From Christiangramia portivictoriae DSM 23547 (GTDB taxonomy: Bacteria > Bacteroidota > Bacteroidia > Flavobacteriales > Flavobacteriaceae), in contig NZ_AUHF01000001.1 in assembly GCF_000423045.1 (NCBI RefSeq), positions 310,001 to 374,000 of the forward strand: a stretch of 64,000 bases of DNA, written 5' to 3'. Below, in pieces: positions 20,983-29,566 of the stretch (positions are counted from its first letter, which is position 1; each line of letters opens with the position of its first letter). The notes beneath the pieces were generated by a model. It saw only the letters and a list, made by a program, of their open reading frames with translations, ran no database searches and was not told where the DNA came from. The position numbers were made by a program, and so were the translations under genes.

Positions 20983-21002
20983 CTCTACATTACCTCTACA
21001 TT
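20983..21002 (+). promoter_or_regulatory. two direct repeats CTCTACATT, candidate regulator site upstream of susC
   Basis: CTCTACATT occurs at 20983-20991 and again at 20994-21002, an 11-bp spacing or one helical turn. A weaker CTCTAAAATT follows from 21012. The repeats lie about 200 bp upstream of susC, right after the LuxR-type regulator gene, so they could be its half-sites. This is an inference from position and spacing only. Confidence 0.3.
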
Positions 21003-21200
21003 GCGCTAAGTCTCTAAAATTTAACACATTGCTTGAAAAATAAAAGGTTGGCTTAAATAACCCTTATTTGTTGTTATTTCTGAAATTTACGGGCTTGAAA
21101 ATTACGGAAACCTCAATTGTAGATATTTTGTAAAGGTTGAAAATCCTCCATACGCACCTCATGTTAATATATTGTAAAAGCAAATTTAATTTTAAAACAC

Positions 21201-24200
21201 ATGAGGAAATTTACCTGTCTTTTGATTGTATTTCTAAGCGGGTTTTTCGGTGCTTACGCGCAATCGTTTTCGGTTAACGGAACGATCACCGATGAGAACA
21301 AAATGCCTTTACTGGGGGTAAATGTTATCGTTAAAAATCAATCAAGAGGTACAACTACCGATTTTGATGGAAACTATACGGTACAAGATATCTCCTCTGG
21401 AGATGTACTTCAGTTCAGTTATTTAGGTTTTCAAACCCAGGAAATCACAGTAAATGATCAGCAAACGATCAATGTAACGCTTCAAACAGATTCCGAAGCA
21501 TTAAATGAAGTAGTAGTGATTGGGTATGGAACTCAATCCAGAAAGGAAATTACCGGTGCGGTAAGTGTAGTGGGTTCTGAGACAATTGAAGATTTGAATC
21601 CCGCGCGTGTGGAACAGGCCCTGCAGGGTAGAGTAGCGGGTGTAAATATTACCTCTACTTCAGGTTCCCCAGGGAGTGCTTCCACAATTAACATTCGAGG
21701 AATTAGTACTAATGGAGATAACCGTCCATTAATACTTGTTGATGGGAACGTGATCGAAGATCTAAGTGTCATTAACCCTAATGATATTGAAAGCATTAAT
21801 GTACTGAAAGATGCAACTGCCGGTATTTATGGAGTTAGAGCTGCCAACGGGGTGATCCTTATTACCACGAAAACCGGTTCCTATAATGCAGAGCTTCAGG
21901 TTGAATTTGATGCCTATACTGGTGTACAGGAAACCACGCGAAGGTTGCCAACCCTGAATGCTACAGAGTACGCGGTGATCGTAAACGAGGCATATGCGGC
22001 CAATGGACAAAACCCTCCGTATCCAAATTACAGAAACCTTGGAGAAGGAACAGATTATCAGGATGAGGTGTTTACCACGGCACCAATGTCTGATATGAAC
22101 CTGAATATTTCTGGGGGTGGCGATCGTTCAAAATATTCATTTGGAGCTTCCTACTTTAACCAGGATGGTATTGTTGGTGGAAGCAAGTCCAATTATGATC
22201 GTTTTACAGGACGGGTTAACTACAACCTTGAGATTATAGACAATCTTAAAATTAACCTTTCCGGGATCTATACGAACAGCAACCGTAAAACTTTAGCTGA
22301 AAATGCTCTGGGGTCTGTACTTTTTAACGCGGTGAACATGAATCCTAATATTCCGGTTCGTGATGCAAATGGAAATTTCTCGCTGGCTGAAGGTTTAGGA
22401 AACGAGGTGATCAACCCGCTGGCACAAATCAATGATGCTTATAATGATACACGTGTTGATAAGATTAGTGGTGTAGGTGGACTTGAATATACAATATGGG
22501 ATAAATTAACCGCGAAGACTCAATTCCAGTTCAACTATTCTGAAGTGGATGGAAGATATTTCTCACCGGAGGTTTTTTATGGATCAGGAAAGGTTTTCAA
22601 CGTAGACCGTAACAATGTTACCGAGAATTTTGAGATCTACAGGGATTATACCTGGGATAACTTCCTAACCTACAATGATAGTTTTGGTGATCATAATTTG
22701 AAGTGGTTACTGGGAATGTCTGTTTTCAAAACCACTGGAGACCTGGCTTCCCTTACAGGATTTGAACTTCCTACCAATGAATATGGTTTGGCAAGAGTTT
22801 CCAATGCTGCTGAAGTGGTAGACAATTATCAAAATGGCGGAGATACTTTTGATACCCGATTATTATCTTACTTCACGCGAGTGCAATATGATTACGAAGG
22901 GAAGTACCTGTTCTCCGGCCTGATTAGACGTGATGGTTCTACTGCTTTTGGTCCAGAGAACAAATTTGGATGGTTCCCGTCTGCTTCCGTAGGATGGGTA
23001 ATTTCAGATGAGGATTTTATCAATGACAATGGCGCGTTGAGCTTTCTAAAATTGAGAGGTAGTTACGGTATTATTGGAAACGATAGAATTCCGGCTTTTA
23101 GATATGCTTCTTTACTAAATGGTGAAGGTGCTTATGTATTTGATGATGAAATCATCTTCGGAAAAGCTAGTGGAGCTCTAGGAAACCCTGAAATTAAATG
23201 GGAAAAACAGAAGACACTTGATATTGGACTTGACGCGAGATTCTTTAATTCCAGTGTTGATGTTACGATCGATTACTTTAAAAAGAAAACCGAAGACCTT
23301 CTTGTAATTCCGCAGGTATCAGGAATTTTAGGAGTTGCGGCTCCAGGATCTTCTGCGCCTTTCGTAAATGGTGGTGGAGTAGAGAACGAAGGACTTGAAT
23401 TTTCTATTGGCTATAACCAGGTGGTGAACGATAACTTTAAATTCAACCTGAACTACAATCTTACAGCTCTTAGGAATGAAGTACTTTATGTAAACAGTGA
23501 AAGTGGATTTATTCCTGGAGGAGTTTTTGGAGTAGGACAGGAGCCACCGTCCAGAATGGAACCAGGAAAACCAATCGGTTATTTCTATGGTTTGGAAACT
23601 AATGGAATTTTCCAGACACAGGCAGAAATTGATGCTGCTCCACAACAGGCCAATGCGGCACCTGGAGATATTCGTTTCGTAGATCAAAATGGGGACGGAG
23701 TTATTAACAGTGATGACAGAACAGATATTGGAGATCCAATTCCAGACCTTACCATGGGTGCCAATATCGGATTTACCTTCAAAAACTGGGATTTCAACGC
23801 TTATGCCTTTGCTTCTTTAGGAAATGAGATCGTAAGAAACTTCGAGAGAAATCAGCCTAATACGAACAGGACCAATGCATTTCTAGGTAGATGGACGGGA
23901 CCGGGAACTACAGATAGTTTCCCACGAGTGACCGTTGGTGCTACCGGAAATAACCAGTTCTCAGATTTCTTCGTGGAAGATGGTTCATATTTGAGACTTC
24001 AGAATGTACAGCTAGGTTATACACTGGATTCAGATCTTATCGCCAATACAGGGGTAGAAAAATTTAGAGTATACGCTTCAGTAAATAACGCCTTCACTCT
24101 TACAGAATACAGCGGGTATGATCCTTCTGCTTCAAACGGAGCACCTATTGGTGGAGGAATCGATCAGGGATTCTATCCGGTACCAAGAATTTATATGTTA

Positions 24201-24221
24201 GGAATTAATATGAAATTTTAA
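21201..24221 (+). CDS. susC: SusC/RagA-family TonB-linked outer-membrane glycan importer
   Basis: This is a 1006-residue TonB-dependent transporter. After the signal peptide (LLIVFLSGFFGAYAQ) comes a carboxypeptidase-regulatory-like domain of about 80 residues (VNGTITDENKMPLLGVNVIV). The family signature LNEVVVIGYGTQSRKEITGA and the plug domain follow (RVAGVNITSTSGSPGSAS, NVLKDATAGIYGVRAANGVI), then a long beta-barrel ending in LGINMKF. With SusD it would import oligosaccharides using TonB energy. It is the first gene of the operon: susD starts four bases after the stop, and further glycan genes follow on the same strand. The length is normal for the family. Confidence 0.97.
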   Translation: MRKFTCLLIVFLSGFFGAYAQSFSVNGTITDENKMPLLGVNVIVKNQSRGTTTDFDGNYTVQDISSGDVLQFSYLGFQTQEITVNDQQTINVTLQTDSEALNEVVVIGYGTQSRKEITGAVSVVGSETIEDLNPARVEQALQGRVAGVNITSTSGSPGSASTINIRGISTNGDNRPLILVDGNVIEDLSVINPNDIESINVLKDATAGIYGVRAANGVILITTKTGSYNAELQVEFDAYTGVQETTRRLPTLNATEYAVIVNEAYAANGQNPPYPNYRNLGEGTDYQDEVFTTAPMSDMNLNISGGGDRSKYSFGASYFNQDGIVGGSKSNYDRFTGRVNYNLEIIDNLKINLSGIYTNSNRKTLAENALGSVLFNAVNMNPNIPVRDANGNFSLAEGLGNEVINPLAQINDAYNDTRVDKISGVGGLEYTIWDKLTAKTQFQFNYSEVDGRYFSPEVFYGSGKVFNVDRNNVTENFEIYRDYTWDNFLTYNDSFGDHNLKWLLGMSVFKTTGDLASLTGFELPTNEYGLARVSNAAEVVDNYQNGGDTFDTRLLSYFTRVQYDYEGKYLFSGLIRRDGSTAFGPENKFGWFPSASVGWVISDEDFINDNGALSFLKLRGSYGIIGNDRIPAFRYASLLNGEGAYVFDDEIIFGKASGALGNPEIKWEKQKTLDIGLDARFFNSSVDVTIDYFKKKTEDLLVIPQVSGILGVAAPGSSAPFVNGGGVENEGLEFSIGYNQVVNDNFKFNLNYNLTALRNEVLYVNSESGFIPGGVFGVGQEPPSRMEPGKPIGYFYGLETNGIFQTQAEIDAAPQQANAAPGDIRFVDQNGDGVINSDDRTDIGDPIPDLTMGANIGFTFKNWDFNAYAFASLGNEIVRNFERNQPNTNRTNAFLGRWTGPGTTDSFPRVTVGATGNNQFSDFFVEDGSYLRLQNVQLGYTLDSDLIANTGVEKFRVYASVNNAFTLTEYSGYDPSASNGAPIGGGIDQGFYPVPRIYMLGINMKF

Positions 24222-24225
24222 TTAG

Positions 24226-25698
24226 ATGAGAACGAAATTATATACAATCAATTGGATTTTCGCCTTTGCACTGCTGGCGCTGTCCGGATGTAGCGATGAC
24301 TTCGTGGATGTAGACAGCCAGGATGAGAATTCTGAAGATTTCTTTAATACACCCGAGGATTATGATCTAGCACTGGTAGGAGCATATGATCTGCTCCAGT
24401 CCACATATCTTAATGTAATGCTTGGCGAGATCGCTTCAGATAACACATTGGCAGGTGGAGAAAGTGCGAATGATGTTCCTGGAATACAGGAAATAGACAA
24501 TATGGAGCATACTCCGGTAAACCAGCAATTAAGAGATATCTGGAGCTGGATGTTCGCCGGTGTGAACAGAGCGAATTATGTACTGGAATATCAGGAAGCA
24601 CTGGATTTTGAAGGCAAAACTGAAATTATTGCCCAGGCTAGATTTCTAAGAGCGTATTACTACTTCGAACTGGTAAAATGGTTTGGAGATGTGCCATTGG
24701 CAGTAGATAGCAGAATTCAGTTTGGAGAGCAATTTGATATTCCCAGAACTCCAAAGGCTGAAGTTTATGCGCAGATCGAGCAGGATCTTATGTTCGCAGC
24801 AGCAAATCTTCCAGCGGTACAGCAGGTAAAAGGTCGTATAACTTCAGGAGCAGCCCAGGCATTGCTTGGAAAAGCTTATTTGTTTCAGAATAAATTTGCT
24901 GAAGCAGCTACTGCTTTCGAACCTGTAATTAGTGGACCTTATTCCCTCGTGCAGGATTATAACTTCATATTTGAGCCAGAAGGTGAGAATAATTCAGAGT
25001 CAATTTTTGAAGTTCAGTATACAGATGAAGAAGGTGCTGGTTTTGGATGCCTTCAGTGTTCAGAAGGAAATGTTGCGGTAGGATTCAATGGGGTTAGAAA
25101 CATATCTTATCCAAACCCTGATAATGCAGTTTTCGATTCTGGTTTCAGCTTTAATGTTCCTGTACAGGAAGTGGTTGATCAATTCTCAGACGATGACCTT
25201 CGTAAAGAGGTGGCGATCCTTGATATCGAGGCACATGCTGCTGCAACTGGAGCAAGCTATGCGACAGGATATGAGCACACAGGATATTTCAACAGAAAAT
25301 ATATCGCGAGAGCGGGTGATTTGAATACCGGTGATCAAAACCTTACAAACCCGAACAATTACCGCGCTATCCGTCTGGCAGATGTGTTGTTGATGGCTGC
25401 GGAAGCGAATTTCCAATCTGGAAATGAAGACCGTGCCAGGACTTACCTAAATCAAGTAAGGAACAGAGCCGGACTGGAAGATGTTTCATTTTCAGGAAAT
25501 AACCTGATCAACCAGATCTACGAAGACCGCAGATTGGAACTTGTAGGTGAAGGACATCGCTTTTTCGACCTGGTGAGAACAGGAAGAGCAGCAGATGAAA
25601 TTGACGGTTTCATTACCGGAAAACATGAATTATTCCCTATCCCGGCGATCGAAATCGAGCTTGCCGGTAACAACTGGGAGCAAAATCCAGGATACTAA
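24226..25698 (+). CDS. susD: SusD/RagB-family surface glycan-binding lipoprotein
   Basis: This 490-residue lipoprotein has its lipobox at LSGC followed by SDDF, the acidic signature seen after the cysteine in surface-exported Bacteroidota lipoproteins. SusD hallmarks include a TPR-rich helical core (RAYYYFELVKWFGDVPL, ALLGKAYLFQNKFAEAATAF) and the C-terminal block YEDRRLELVGEGHRFFDLVRTGRA ending in LFPIPAIEIELAGNNWEQNPGY. It caps the SusC barrel and binds the incoming oligosaccharide. It is translationally close to susC (4 bp gap) and to the next gene (24 bp gap). Confidence 0.97.
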   Translation: MRTKLYTINWIFAFALLALSGCSDDFVDVDSQDENSEDFFNTPEDYDLALVGAYDLLQSTYLNVMLGEIASDNTLAGGESANDVPGIQEIDNMEHTPVNQQLRDIWSWMFAGVNRANYVLEYQEALDFEGKTEIIAQARFLRAYYYFELVKWFGDVPLAVDSRIQFGEQFDIPRTPKAEVYAQIEQDLMFAAANLPAVQQVKGRITSGAAQALLGKAYLFQNKFAEAATAFEPVISGPYSLVQDYNFIFEPEGENNSESIFEVQYTDEEGAGFGCLQCSEGNVAVGFNGVRNISYPNPDNAVFDSGFSFNVPVQEVVDQFSDDDLRKEVAILDIEAHAAATGASYATGYEHTGYFNRKYIARAGDLNTGDQNLTNPNNYRAIRLADVLLMAAEANFQSGNEDRARTYLNQVRNRAGLEDVSFSGNNLINQIYEDRRLELVGEGHRFFDLVRTGRAADEIDGFITGKHELFPIPAIEIELAGNNWEQNPGY

Positions 25699-25722
25699 AT
25701 ACTACCATTAAAACGAATAAAA

Positions 25723-27834
25723 ATGAAAATATTCAAAATTTTAGCAATGCTTACCATCTCGCTTCTGCTTTTTACAGGATGTGAAGATGATGAAATTACG
25801 AACTACGCATTCCAGGAAATCTCTGCTCCAACAGATGTTACAGCAGATTTTGATATTAGCCAGGATGATACCGGTACGGTTACTATTACTCCAAGCGGAG
25901 AAGGTGCTCAGACTTTTCAAATTGATCTTGGAAATGGTGAGACTACAGAAATCGCAAATGGTGAGTCGGTAACTACCGTTTATGATGAAGGAGAATATAT
26001 GGTAGAGATCGTGGCTGTTGGTTCAACAGGGTTGACCAGCGAATATAATCAAATGCTGAATATCTCGTTCAAAGCTCCTGAAAATTTAGTGATCAATGTA
26101 GATCAACCTGCAACCGATCCAAAAACGATTACAGTTTCTGCAACTGCAGATAATGCAACTATATTCGATGTGTATTTTGGAGATATGGATGATGAAGAGC
26201 CTACACAACTTATGCCTGGAGAATCTATTCAGCATACTTACGAACCTGGAGTATATGAATTAACTGTTATTGCGCGTGGAGCTGGTGCAGCTACTTTGGA
26301 AGAAGATGAGATCATCATTGTTCCGGAAGCTACAGATCCTTTAAAGCTACCTATAACTTTTGATATGGGAACAGTAAACTATGCTGCAGGAACATTCAAT
26401 GGTACCAGTTATGAAGTTGTGGTCAATCCTGACCTTTCAGGTGCAAATACTTCAGAAACTAATGTTGCTGCGGTAACGAACTCTGGAGCCCAGTTCGAGG
26501 GTATTGCCTATACACTTGGTGAACCGGTAGATTTTAGTGGAGATTCTAAAACTATTACCATGAAGGTTTGGTCTGATGTTGCTTTACCGGTGCTTCTGAA
26601 ATTTGAAGGTGGTGTTAATGGTGAAAGGCAAACGGAAGTTTCTGCAGATCACGGTGGTACAGGATGGGAAGTATTGAGTTTCGATTTTGCTACAGACGCG
26701 ATTAAAAGTTTTATCGATGGATCTCAAGGTGTTGGTGAACCATTTGTTCCAACTGGTCAATATTCAACAATTGTAATTTTCATTGACGGTCCTGGTACTA
26801 CCGCTGGTACTTTTTATATCGATGATATCAAAAAAGGAGAAGAAGCTCAGAAAGATCCAACTGTAGCACCTAATGCACCCACAGCAGCCCAGGAAAATGT
26901 ATTCTCTATTTTTAGTGACACTTATACAGATCCAGCGAACGTTAATTATTTCCCGAACTGGGGTCAGTCTACTACTTACGAGATGATCTCTTTGGATGGT
27001 GATAATGTCATCAAATATGCAAATGCCAACTATCAGGGTATCGATATTGGAGAAAGTGTGGATGCTACGGCTTATGAATTTGTAAATATTGATGTTTGGT
27101 CTGGAGATTATACTTCCATTCCGTTCTTTTTAATCAGCTCTACAGGTGAGAGATCGGTTAACCTGGAAGTAGCTCCTAATCAATGGAACTCAATTCAAAT
27201 TCCTTTGACAGAATTTACAAGTCAGGATCTGGATATTAGTGATGTATTTCAATTCAAGTTTGATGTACAGCCAGATAATGGAGGAAGCTTCTATATAGAT
27301 AACCTGTATTTTTCTAATGAAGTACTCGTACCACCAACAGAACCAGTTTCTGTAGCAGCAACACCTACAGAACCTGAAGCAAACGTAATTTCATTATTCA
27401 GCGATGCCTATACAAATGTATCTGTAGATACCTGGAGAACAGACTGGTCTGACGCTGCTTATTCTGAAACTACGATAGAAGGAAATGATGTAAAATTATA
27501 TGACCAGCTTAATTTTGTGGGAATTGAAACGGTTGCGAATCAGGTGGATGCTTCAGCAATGACTCACTTTCATGTAGATTACTGGACTGGAAATGCTACT
27601 GCATTCAGGGTTAAACTGGTTGATTTTGGTCCTGATGCCGCATTTGGTGGTGGAGATGATACAGAACACGAGATAGAGTTTGCAGTAACTCCGTATACCT
27701 GGGTTAGTCTTGATATTCCACTTTCAGATTTCACAGGTTTAAATAATACATCCAATATTGCACAATACATATTCTCTGCAAACCCAACGGCTGAAGCTAC
27801 TGTGTACATAGATAATGTGTATTTCCACAATTAG
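25723..27834 (+). CDS. multimodular surface glycan-binding lipoprotein (SGBP)
   Basis: This is a 703-residue lipoprotein with Cys20 in LLLFTGC followed by EDDE, which fits surface export. Two PKD-like domains (about 34-116 and 119-200) are followed by three CBM-like beta-sandwich modules, at about 208-372, 390-535 and 552-703. The last two are recognisably duplicated: each begins with a VFSIFSDTYT/VISLFSDAYT block and ends with SFYIDNLYF/TVYIDNVYF, and they share tryptophans that could stack on glucose rings. There is no catalytic domain. Its position between SusD and a surface GH16 fits the SusE/SGBP role of holding laminarin-like glucan at the cell surface. Confidence 0.85.
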   Translation: MKIFKILAMLTISLLLFTGCEDDEITNYAFQEISAPTDVTADFDISQDDTGTVTITPSGEGAQTFQIDLGNGETTEIANGESVTTVYDEGEYMVEIVAVGSTGLTSEYNQMLNISFKAPENLVINVDQPATDPKTITVSATADNATIFDVYFGDMDDEEPTQLMPGESIQHTYEPGVYELTVIARGAGAATLEEDEIIIVPEATDPLKLPITFDMGTVNYAAGTFNGTSYEVVVNPDLSGANTSETNVAAVTNSGAQFEGIAYTLGEPVDFSGDSKTITMKVWSDVALPVLLKFEGGVNGERQTEVSADHGGTGWEVLSFDFATDAIKSFIDGSQGVGEPFVPTGQYSTIVIFIDGPGTTAGTFYIDDIKKGEEAQKDPTVAPNAPTAAQENVFSIFSDTYTDPANVNYFPNWGQSTTYEMISLDGDNVIKYANANYQGIDIGESVDATAYEFVNIDVWSGDYTSIPFFLISSTGERSVNLEVAPNQWNSIQIPLTEFTSQDLDISDVFQFKFDVQPDNGGSFYIDNLYFSNEVLVPPTEPVSVAATPTEPEANVISLFSDAYTNVSVDTWRTDWSDAAYSETTIEGNDVKLYDQLNFVGIETVANQVDASAMTHFHVDYWTGNATAFRVKLVDFGPDAAFGGGDDTEHEIEFAVTPYTWVSLDIPLSDFTGLNNTSNIAQYIFSANPTAEATVYIDNVYFHN

Positions 27835-27849
27835 AAAAAAATTAAAACT

Positions 27850-29508
27850 ATGAAATATATTAAATTAATAAGCTTCCTGTTAGCAACTCTTTTTATGCTG
27901 AGTTGCCAGGAAGATGATCTTACCCTTGATACGATTGTAGTTCCTACAGATCTTCAGGTGAGCACCAATATTAGTGATGACGGCTCTGGGATGGTAGAAT
28001 TTAATGCTACTGCCAACGATGCGATCACTTATGAATATAATTTCAGTGATGGTTCCTCAGCTGTTGCTCCCAGCGGAACTTATACCAAACGTTTTACAAG
28101 AACCGGGCTTAATACCTACCTGGTAACAGTTGTAGCCTATGGTAAAGGCGGTGTAAGCAGTTCTATGTCCCTGGAAGTTGAGGTTGAAAGTGACTTCAAT
28201 GATCCTGAAACCAAACAGTTCCTTACTGGTGGAAGTTCTAAAACCTGGTATGTGGCAGCTGTGGAAGCGGGTCATCTTGGTGTAGGACCAAACTTTGTTG
28301 CAGATGGTGTGGCAAGTGCTTTTCCAGAATATTACCAGGCAGCGCCTTTTGAAAAAGCTGGTGATGAAATATCTTCATGTTTTTATACCGATGAGCTTAC
28401 TTTTACTGAAAGTGGCGAAAATATTACCTACAACCAGGATAATATGGGTCAAACATTCTTTAACGTGGATTACGTTGCTGAATTTGGCGGTGGCGGTGGC
28501 CAGGATGAATGTATCGATTATGAAACTTCTGGCGAGAAATCGGTTACCCTTGCTCCTGCTGAAAATGGAGTACCTGCAGATGCAACGACCGGAACCGAAA
28601 TTCAGCTTGGTGGCGGTGGTTTTATGAGCTACTATATTGGTACAAGCAATTACGAGGTACTTAGTATAACTGAAAATACGATGTATGTAAGAGCAATTCC
28701 AGGAAGCAACCCAGACCTGGCATGGTATTTAAAATTCACCACTACTCCATTTGAGCAGCAACAGGCTGGTGCAGGCGGAGAAGAAGAGGAAGAGGAAGAG
28801 GAAGAAGCATTTGTTTCTCAATTTGATGAACTGTTCTGGAGTGATGAGTTCGATGGAGATGCGCTGGATACCAGTATCTGGAACTACGAGACAGGAAATG
28901 GAACCAATGGCTGGGGTAACGGAGAAGTACAGTATTATACTGAAGATAATGTATCTGTAGCCAACGGAAGTCTTGTGATTACTGCCAGAAGAGAAGCTGA
29001 AAGCGGATTCGATTTCACTTCAGCCAGAATTACTACGATGGATAAGTTTGAAGTGACTTACGGTAGAGTAGAAGCTCGTGCCAAGATGCCTGAAGGTGGT
29101 GGAACATGGCCGGCGATCTGGATGCTTGGAGCCGATTTTGATGTGGTTGGATGGCCTGCAACAGGTGAGATCGACATCATGGAATTTGTAGGAAACAAAC
29201 CAAATGAAGTTTCTTCAGCATTGCATTTCCCTGGAAATTCAGGAGGGAATGCAATTTTCGAAGCAACCGATATTGAAAATGCATCTACAGAGTGGCATAC
29301 ATATGCTGTAGAATGGACTGCAGATAAAATCACGTTTCTGGTAGACAACCAGGTGAACTTTTCTTACGACAATGCCTCTTCCCTGCCTTTCAACAAGGAT
29401 TTCTTCCTGATCATGAATGTGGCAATGGGTGGCGCACTTGGCGGTAATATTCCGGCAGAATTTAGCGAAGCTTCTATGGAAGTGGATTACATCAGAGTAT
29501 ATAAATAG
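27850..29508 (+). CDS. surface GH16 endo-beta-1,3-glucanase (laminarinase-like) with N-terminal PKD and unknown modules
   Basis: This is a 552-residue lipoprotein with lipobox LFMLSC followed by QEDD, an acidic surface-export type start. Order of modules: a PKD-like domain (about 30-115), a middle module of unknown fold (about 120-305, with SSKTWYVAAVEAGHLGVGP), a linker with nine consecutive glutamates (310-320), and GH16 (about 325-552). The GH16 active site is GEIDIME, with nucleophile Glu440, Asp442 and acid/base Glu445. GH16 enzymes with this motif and the extra Met/Leu typically cleave beta-1,3-glucans. The GH16 domain is complete. It is 15 bp after the SGBP gene in the same operon. Confidence 0.94.
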   Translation: MKYIKLISFLLATLFMLSCQEDDLTLDTIVVPTDLQVSTNISDDGSGMVEFNATANDAITYEYNFSDGSSAVAPSGTYTKRFTRTGLNTYLVTVVAYGKGGVSSSMSLEVEVESDFNDPETKQFLTGGSSKTWYVAAVEAGHLGVGPNFVADGVASAFPEYYQAAPFEKAGDEISSCFYTDELTFTESGENITYNQDNMGQTFFNVDYVAEFGGGGGQDECIDYETSGEKSVTLAPAENGVPADATTGTEIQLGGGGFMSYYIGTSNYEVLSITENTMYVRAIPGSNPDLAWYLKFTTTPFEQQQAGAGGEEEEEEEEEAFVSQFDELFWSDEFDGDALDTSIWNYETGNGTNGWGNGEVQYYTEDNVSVANGSLVITARREAESGFDFTSARITTMDKFEVTYGRVEARAKMPEGGGTWPAIWMLGADFDVVGWPATGEIDIMEFVGNKPNEVSSALHFPGNSGGNAIFEATDIENASTEWHTYAVEWTADKITFLVDNQVNFSYDNASSLPFNKDFFLIMNVAMGGALGGNIPAEFSEASMEVDYIRVYK

Positions 29509-29525
29509 TTTGTTTAGCTAACAAC

Positions 29526-29563
29526 TCCCGGGATCTTTCAGGTTCCGGGATTTATTTTTTAAG
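29526..29563 (+). terminator. stem-loop with T tail between GH16 and GH3 genes (possible attenuator)
   Basis: TCCCGG (29526-29531) pairs with CCGGGA (29545-29550), followed by TTTATTTTTT. It sits inside the otherwise tight operon, in the largest internal gap (58 bp), so it may lower transcription of the GH3-GH16 part rather than end the operon. Confidence 0.55.
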
Positions 29564-29566
29564 ATT

